A stretch of DNA of 64,000 nucleotides, taken from NCBI RefSeq assembly GCF_023282985.1, contig NZ_JAGQDC010000005.1, positions 1 to 64,000 of the forward strand, given 5' to 3'. Below are positions 59,743 to 64,000 of this stretch, piece by piece. Made by a program: the position numbers and the translations under genes. The notes under the pieces are model-generated. The model saw nothing but the letters and a program-made list of their open reading frames with translations, was not told the origin of the DNA and searched no databases. Source of the stretch: Serratia silvae. Its GTDB lineage: Bacteria > Pseudomonadota > Gammaproteobacteria > Enterobacterales > Enterobacteriaceae. Every line of letters begins with the position of its first letter. The stretch's first letter is position 1.

Positions 59743-60087
59743 ATGACGACGATTGAAAAAATTCAGCAGCAAATTTCTGCCAACCCGATCCTGCTGTATA
59801 TGAAAGGCTCACCGAAATTGCCAAGCTGCGGTTTCTCTGCTCAGGCCGTGCAGGCGCTGTCAGCCTGTGGCGAACGTTTTGCCTATGTTGATATTCTGCA
59901 AAACCCGGATATCCGCGCCGAGCTGCCAAAATACGCCAACTGGCCAACCTTCCCGCAGCTGTGGGTCGATGGCGAACTGGTTGGCGGCTGCGATATCATC
60001 ATCGAGATGTACCAGCGTGGTGAACTGCAGCCGTTGATCAAAGAAACGGCCGAGAAATATAAAGATCAGGAAGACCAACAGCCTTAA
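59743..60087 (+). CDS. grxD: monothiol glutaredoxin GrxD
   Basis: A 114-residue monothiol CGFS glutaredoxin that coordinates a [2Fe-2S] cluster with glutathione and moves it to targets. The active site is KLPSCGFSAQAVQAL, with NWPTFPQLWVDGELVGGCDI for glutathione contacts. ATG 59743 gives MTTIEKIQQQI as in E. coli Grx4; the frame to 59611 is not conserved. GAGGAAGCAAT precedes it. Confidence 0.95.
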   Translation: MTTIEKIQQQISANPILLYMKGSPKLPSCGFSAQAVQALSACGERFAYVDILQNPDIRAELPKYANWPTFPQLWVDGELVGGCDIIIEMYQRGELQPLIKETAEKYKDQEDQQP

Positions 60088-60106
60088 TGGCGAGGGGTTT
60101 ACCAGA

Positions 60107-60148
60107 TAAAATCGGGCGGTACTGTTAACAGTGCCGCCCGATTTTTTT
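60107..60148 (+). terminator. rho-independent terminator of grxD
   Basis: AAATCGGGCGGTACTG and CAGTGCCGCCCGATTT, a near-perfect 16-bp stem, followed by seven T. Confidence 0.92.
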
Positions 60149-60274
60149 ATACCCGTTATCTTTCAAGCCGCAGCGTTGTTACCCGCACTTGCGCACCCCA
60201 GTCACTTACAAAAGTAAGATCCTGGGGATGAGCAAGCTTGTCGCCTAGCTGCGGCTTGAAATCCATAGGGTATA
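60148..60274. repeat. ERIC (IRU) element, full length
   Basis: A 127-bp inverted repeat from TATACCCGTTATC to ATAGGGTATA. The centre AGTCACTTAC...GTAAGATCCTGGGGAT matches the ERIC core (the stretches used for ERIC1R/ERIC2 primers), and CTTTCAAGCCGCAG pairs with CTGCGGCTTGAAA. Length and structure agree with complete ERIC elements. It lies between the convergent grxD and rnt. Confidence 0.9.
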
Positions 60275-60283
60275 CGTTTTAAG

Positions 60284-60940
60284 TTACTCCGCGCCGTCAT
60301 TATGGCTGTTGGCAATCGGCCAGCCGCCAAGGCGTTTCCAGCGGTTGACCAGTTCACAGAACAACTGGGCGGTTTGCTGGGTATCATAAAGTGCTGAGTG
60401 TGCCTGGCTGCTGTCAAACGGCATACCGGCGGCAATACAGGCTTTGGCCAGCACCGTCTGGCCCAATACCAGCCCGCTAAGCGCAGCGGTATCAAAGGTG
60501 GCGAATGGATGGAACGGGTTGCGCTTCAGGCCGGCACGTTCGGCGGCAGCCATCAGGAAACTGTGATCAAAATTGGCATTATGCGCCACGATGATCGCCC
60601 GGTTACATCCTTGATCCTTAAGGCCTTTACGTACGGCTTTGAAAATCGCATGCAGAGCATCATATTCACTCACTGCACCACGCAGTGGGTTATGTGGATC
60701 GATACCGTTGAAGGCCAGCGCTTCCGGTTGCAGGTTCGCCCCTTCAAACGGCTCTACATGAAAATGCAGTGTTTCATCTTGCTGTAACCAGCCATTCTCA
60801 TCCATTTTCAGCGTGACGGCGGCAATCTCTAGCAGCGCATCGGTCTGAGCATGAAACCCGGCGGTTTCCACATCAATCACAACGGGATAAAACCCGCGGA
60901 AACGGCCACTCAGGGCGTTAAGATCACTTTTTTCGGCCAT
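60284..60940 (-). CDS. rnt: ribonuclease T
   Basis: A 218-residue DEDDh 3'-5' exonuclease that trims tRNA and other stable RNA ends. Motifs: [15 protein letters not shown] (Asp, Glu), [12 protein letters not shown], and [19 protein letters not shown] (His, Asp). ATG 60940 gives [19 protein letters not shown], matching E. coli; the frame from 60973 adds 11 residues with no better ribosome site. Confidence 0.93.
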   Translation of the reverse strand: MAEKSDLNALSGRFRGFYPVVIDVETAGFHAQTDALLEIAAVTLKMDENGWLQQDETLHFHVEPFEGANLQPEALAFNGIDPHNPLRGAVSEYDALHAIFKAVRKGLKDQGCNRAIIVAHNANFDHSFLMAAAERAGLKRNPFHPFATFDTAALSGLVLGQTVLAKACIAAGMPFDSSQAHSALYDTQQTAQLFCELVNRWKRLGGWPIANSHNDGAE

Positions 60941-61013
60941 CAGTTTCTTATCTTTAGCGAATTCAGCGCGCATTATGACAAATTTCTAGTCTTGGTGCAG
61001 CGGAGTTAGAAAG

Positions 61014-61034
61014 CAGGGCGCAGGGTGCGCCCTG
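61014..61034 (-). terminator. hairpin after gloA
   Basis: CAGGGCGCA-GGG-TGCGCCCTG, a 9-bp perfect stem 9 bp after the gloA stop, without a T-run. Confidence 0.45.
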
Positions 61035-61042
61035 GAGAAACC

Positions 61043-61450
61043 TCAGTTACCGAGGCCGTGACCTGCGTGCTTGTTCTCGATCAGCTCGATTTTGTAACCG
61101 TCCGGATCTTCGACGAAGGCAATCACGGTGGTGCCGCCCTTGACTGGACCGGCTTCGCGGGTGACTTTGCCACCGGCCTGACGGATGTTGTCGCAGGTGG
61201 CAGCCACATCATCGACGCCCAGCGCCAGATGACCAAAGGCGGAGCCCATGTCGTAGCTGTCGACACCCCAGTTATAGGTCAGCTCGATCACCGAGCCTTC
61301 GCTTTCATCGCTATAACCTACGAAAGCCAGCGAGTATTTGTACTCGGTGTTTTCACTGGTACGCAGTAAGCGCATGCCTAATACCTTGGTATAGAAGTCG
61401 ATGGAGCGTTGCAGATCGCCGACACGGAGCATGGTATGGAGTAAGCGCAT
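61043..61450 (-). CDS. gloA: lactoylglutathione lyase (glyoxalase I)
   Basis: Isomerises the methylglyoxal-glutathione adduct to S-lactoylglutathione. 135 residues, with the four metal ligands placed as in the Ni-dependent E. coli enzyme: MRLLHTML (His5), SVIELTYNW (Glu56), FGHLALGVD (His74), and GYKIELIEN (Glu122). Downstream of nemRA as in E. coli, where nemRA and gloA form one electrophile-defence operon; a 330-bp gap here makes separate transcription possible. Confidence 0.95.
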   Translation of the reverse strand: MRLLHTMLRVGDLQRSIDFYTKVLGMRLLRTSENTEYKYSLAFVGYSDESEGSVIELTYNWGVDSYDMGSAFGHLALGVDDVAATCDNIRQAGGKVTREAGPVKGGTTVIAFVEDPDGYKIELIENKHAGHGLGN

Positions 61451-61780
61451 AATTTCCTCTGATTGGATGTGCCGCGGCTGACGGCGGGTGACTTGAACAG
61501 TGTCAGACAGTATAGCCTTGTCGCATAAGGCAATTCAACGCGTGCAGTAGGTGATGGGGTGGGTTACGTTGTCACAAACAAAAAATAGCTGCGGATAATA
61601 GTGCAGCAGGCGGGAACCATACAGAACGCCGACACGCCGTGGATCCATCCATGGAGGCTCGTATCGCGCGTCCATGCGCTCAACGGTCGGCTAACCTGTA
61701 TGGCTCCCACCCACCTCAGCCTGGGATATCGCGGTATTTAGCGCACCTTATTAGCTGAGTGCAAAGCCAATTTAATTCCC
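61451..61780. other. nemA-gloA gap with a dispersed repeat (copy B)
   Basis: No gene supported. The segment 61640-61695 (ATGGAGGCTCGTATCG ... GGTCGGCTAACC) resembles 25436-25501. Expansion of this gap relative to a tight operon is probably due to this element. Confidence 0.45.
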
Positions 61781-62878
61781 TTACAGTGTTGGGTAATCGG
61801 TATAACCCTCGGCACCGCCGCCGTAGAAGAAATCGGCACGCTGCTCATTGAGCGGAGCCTGCTGTTTAAAGCGTTCCACCAGATCTGGGTTGGCGATATA
61901 GCTGCGGCCAAAGGCGACGGCATCAATAAAGCCTTGGGCGATCAGCTCTTCCGCTTTCTCCGCCGTATAGGCACCTGCACCAATAATCACCCCTTGGAAG
62001 TGCGCTCTTACTGCATCGCGGAACGCGGTTGAGTAAGGTTTGCCACCCGCCCAATCCGGCTCGGAAATATGCAGGTAGGCGATACCGCGCTTGTTCAACT
62101 CTTCGATCAGATACAGCGCCGCTTCTTCTTGATCTTCGCCGTTGTCCAGGCCATTGAATGGGCCCAACGGTGAGATACGGATGCCAACATGATCGGCACC
62201 GATTTCAGCAATGCTGGCATCGACCACTTCCAGCGTCAGACGGGTACGGTTTTCAATGCTGCCACCGTATTGGTCGGTACGTTGGTTGGAAGCCGGTGAC
62301 ATAAACTGATGCAGCAGATAACCGTGCGCGGCGTGCAGTTCAATGTAGTCAAAACCGGCTTCACGCGAGTTGGCCGCTGCCTGACGGAAATCGTTGACGA
62401 TCCCCGGAATTTCGTTGGTTTCCAACGCACGTGGGGTAGACGTTGGCACACGCACCCAAGCCCCGGTTTCATCACGTACCGTGGTGCGGGTTTCGGCATT
62501 GATCGCTGAAGGCGCCACGGGAGCCTGCTGGCCCGGCTGCAAGCTGGAATGTGAAATGCGGCCTACGTGCCACAGTTGCACGGCAATATGGCCCTGTTTG
62601 TCATGTACCGCCTGGGTGATTTTTTTCCACGCGGCGATTTGTTCTGGGGTATGCAGACCGGGAGCTCCGGCATAACCTTTCGCCTGGAAAGAAATCTGGG
62701 TAGCTTCGGTGATCAGCAGGCCAGCGCTGGCACGCTGCGCATAATACTCCGCCATCAACGGCGTTGGGATGTCACCTGGCTCGATGCTGCGCAGACGAGT
62801 CAGCGGAGCCATGAACACACGGTTGGGTAGGGTGGTGTGGCCAACTTTGAGTGGAGAGAACAATTTTTCAATCTTCAT
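61781..62878 (-). CDS. nemA: N-ethylmaleimide reductase, Old Yellow Enzyme family
   Basis: A 365-residue FMN-dependent ene-reductase reducing electrophilic alkenes and nitro compounds. It starts [31 protein letters not shown], with [38 protein letters not shown] (His pair for substrate), and [12 protein letters not shown]. Controlled by NemR, encoded upstream. Confidence 0.94.
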   Translation of the reverse strand: MKIEKLFSPLKVGHTTLPNRVFMAPLTRLRSIEPGDIPTPLMAEYYAQRASAGLLITEATQISFQAKGYAGAPGLHTPEQIAAWKKITQAVHDKQGHIAVQLWHVGRISHSSLQPGQQAPVAPSAINAETRTTVRDETGAWVRVPTSTPRALETNEIPGIVNDFRQAAANSREAGFDYIELHAAHGYLLHQFMSPASNQRTDQYGGSIENRTRLTLEVVDASIAEIGADHVGIRISPLGPFNGLDNGEDQEEAALYLIEELNKRGIAYLHISEPDWAGGKPYSTAFRDAVRAHFQGVIIGAGAYTAEKAEELIAQGFIDAVAFGRSYIANPDLVERFKQQAPLNEQRADFFYGGGAEGYTDYPTL

Positions 62879-62895
62879 AGTGCATCCTATAGTAT

Positions 62896-62911
62896 TAGAC
62901 CAGTCGACTAG
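62896..62911. promoter_or_regulatory. partial NemR-like site upstream of nemA
   Basis: TAGACCAGTCGACTAG keeps one TAGACC half of the palindrome at 63584 and a diverged second half. Near the nemA start. A weak secondary operator is possible. Confidence 0.35.
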
Positions 62912-62960
62912 TGATGATAAACAGTATCGCTAACATGTCTTTCGGGTAAAAAAAGGGGGG

Positions 62961-63566
62961 TTATGCCTGCGCTGGGCGCAACAGCAATTCGATACTTTCC
63001 AGCGCACAGGTCAGTGGGGCGACCGAGTGGCGGATTTTAGCCCGCAACGATGCGCCCAACCACAGCGAATACAGCGTTTCCGCCGTGGTCGCCGGGCTCA
63101 TGGTGACAGCCAGCGAACCTTCGCGGATCCCGCGTTCGATCGCGTCTTGCAGATGGCCGATCACGCGGCTGGTGCCCGCTTCCAACGCATGGCGCATAGG
63201 TTCAGAAAGATCGCTGACCTCTGCGGAAAGTTTCACCGCCAGGCAAGCGTTATGGCACTCACTACGGCAGTGGAAGCTGATGGCCTGTGCGTAATAACTT
63301 AATAACTGATTACGCGCATCGCTGCGGTTGGCGGCAAATAGCGCCTGCATTTGGGCGTCGTAGTGGGCAAAATAGCGTTGCAACATCGCTTCGCCGAAGG
63401 CTTCCTTCGAGCGAAAATAGTGATAGAACGATCCTTTGGGCACGCCTGCGGTAGTGAGCAACTCACTTAGGCCCATGCCGGTAAAACCAAGGCGCAGGCT
63501 GAGCGTTTCGCCGGTAGCGAGCAGATGTTCTCGGGTATCCCCGTTGCAATTCGTCTGTTTTGTCAT
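62961..63566 (-). CDS. nemR: TetR-family redox-sensing repressor NemR
   Basis: A 201-residue TetR-type repressor. HTH: TTAGVPKGSFYHYFRSKEAFGEAML at residues ~37-61. Cysteines in SFHCRSECHNACLAVKL (about 98-112) correspond to the sensor region where E. coli NemR Cys106 responds to bleach and methylglyoxal. It is released from DNA by electrophiles, inducing nemA and gloA. Its operator palindrome lies just upstream. Confidence 0.92.
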   Translation of the reverse strand: MTKQTNCNGDTREHLLATGETLSLRLGFTGMGLSELLTTAGVPKGSFYHYFRSKEAFGEAMLQRYFAHYDAQMQALFAANRSDARNQLLSYYAQAISFHCRSECHNACLAVKLSAEVSDLSEPMRHALEAGTSRVIGHLQDAIERGIREGSLAVTMSPATTAETLYSLWLGASLRAKIRHSVAPLTCALESIELLLRPAQA

Positions 63567-63583
63567 AATGGAAATGAGAATAA

Positions 63584-63599
63584 TAGACCGATTGGTCTA
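63584..63599. promoter_or_regulatory. NemR operator
   Basis: TAGACCGATTGGTCTA: perfect 6-bp half-sites (TAGACC/GGTCTA), 18 bp before the nemR ATG. It agrees with the NemR box described for E. coli. Confidence 0.8.
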
Positions 63600-63668
63600 G
63601 GTCAAGTCGCAGATAAAAAAAACGGTAAAAATCCCGGCTGAGGTTGCAGGCACTCTTCAACTAACTCG

Positions 63669-63681
63669 CATGCTGCGCCCG
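63669..63681. repeat. REP-like core (third copy)
   Basis: CATGCTGCGCCCG, identical to 52395-52407. It is followed by GATAAGCTGCATGCGG, which can pair with upstream CGCATGC to give a hairpin. Confidence 0.55.
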
Positions 63682-63735
63682 ATAAGCTGCATGCGGTGCC
63701 CGTTTAGACTATTGTGCCTGAGAGAGCGGCTGAAG

Positions 63736-64000
63736 TTAAGCCTTGCGACAGCGTTGCAGAATATCCAGGTCAGACTGATATTGCTGTGTCTGCACGTTTA
63801 GCATGCCTAACAGGGTATGGAATAGATTATCCTGTGAAACCTGATCGGTGTCCGCCAAGGATTGCAGGCATTGGCGATTGATGCCGAAATTGCGTTCATA
63901 ATCGGCTGACATCCACATCAGGAAAGGCACGTGGGTCTGCTGCGAAGGCGCTAACATATAAGGCGTACCGTGCAGGTACATGCCGTTCTCCCCGAGCGAC
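63736..64000 (-). CDS. eptA: phosphoethanolamine transferase (EptA-like), C-terminal part
   Basis: The 3' end of a gene that begins beyond the window. The visible 87 residues start SLGENGMYLHGTPYMLAPSQ and continue with THVPFLMWMS, the C-terminal sulfatase-like catalytic domain of lipid A phosphoethanolamine transferases, in which the DHGESLGENG loop holds metal and active-site residues (only its end is visible). These inner-membrane enzymes modify lipid A and lower polymyxin binding. EptA is the best guess by the tail; another Ept paralogue cannot be excluded. Confidence 0.8.
   Translation of the reverse strand, partial: SLGENGMYLHGTPYMLAPSQQTHVPFLMWMSADYERNFGINRQCLQSLADTDQVSQDNLFHTLLGMLNVQTQQYQSDLDILQRCRKA

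Overview
The window is chromosomal DNA of an enterobacterium of the Serratia/Yersiniaceae type. Three things point there. The gene order follows the E. coli 37-38 min backbone: ydiV-selO, btuE-aroH-ppsR-ppsA, ydiJ-menI-sufABCDSE-ldtE-lpp-pykF, mdtK-ribC, cfa-punC/punR-purR-ynhF-sodB-mepH-grxD-rnt-gloA-nemA-nemR. A complete hemPRSTUV haem-uptake locus of the Serratia/Yersinia kind is inserted in it. Many start sites and key motifs closely match the E. coli proteins. The species call is inference; no 16S gene is present.

Layout. 0-0.4 kb is the end of an IS3-family element plus unidentified DNA that runs in frame into a lipoate ligase gene lacking its normal first ~45 codons. 1.6-4.0 kb holds a YdiV-like anti-flagellar EAL protein and SelO. 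4.1-10.2 kb is the Fur-controlled haem locus, followed by a glutathione peroxidase. 10.9-15.8 kb is aroH, ppsR and ppsA. At 15.9 kb a previously unmarked sRNA gene, rprA, is recognisable with a possible RcsB box, next to ydiK.

17.4-25.5 kb is an AT-rich accessory island: a compact five-gene chaperone-usher fimbrial operon (pilin, usher, chaperone, Cys-rich two-domain adhesin, extra pilin). It is read divergently from an unrecognised regulator with two helix-turn-helix-like regions, and bordered by a decayed IS1-family element. 25.6-34.8 kb is a pentose locus (4-epimerase divergent from a DeoR-family regulator, ABC importer, 3-epimerase, LyxK-like kinase). Together these enzymes would convert imported L-xylulose, or a closely related ketopentose, to D-xylulose-5-phosphate. 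The control region has an 11-bp inverted repeat and two CRP-like sites.

35-48.5 kb is housekeeping: YdiJ, MenI, a Fur-box orphan gene, the complete Fur-boxed suf operon for Fe-S assembly under iron or oxidative stress, LdtE beside its partner Braun lipoprotein, and pyruvate kinase I. Cra-like sites lie upstream of both ppsA and pykF, as expected for opposite control of gluconeogenesis and glycolysis. 48.9-64 kb contains two tRNA-Val genes, MdtK, riboflavin synthase, an I78-type inhibitor lipoprotein, Cfa, purine genes, the 29-residue YnhF, FeSOD, MepH, GrxD, an ERIC element, RNase T, and the GloA/NemA/NemR electrophile defence cluster with a palindromic NemR operator. It ends inside a phosphoethanolamine transferase gene.

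I saw no CRISPR array, prophage or recognisable anti-phage system. The least described parts are the fimbrial island with its regulator, and the chimeric lplA.
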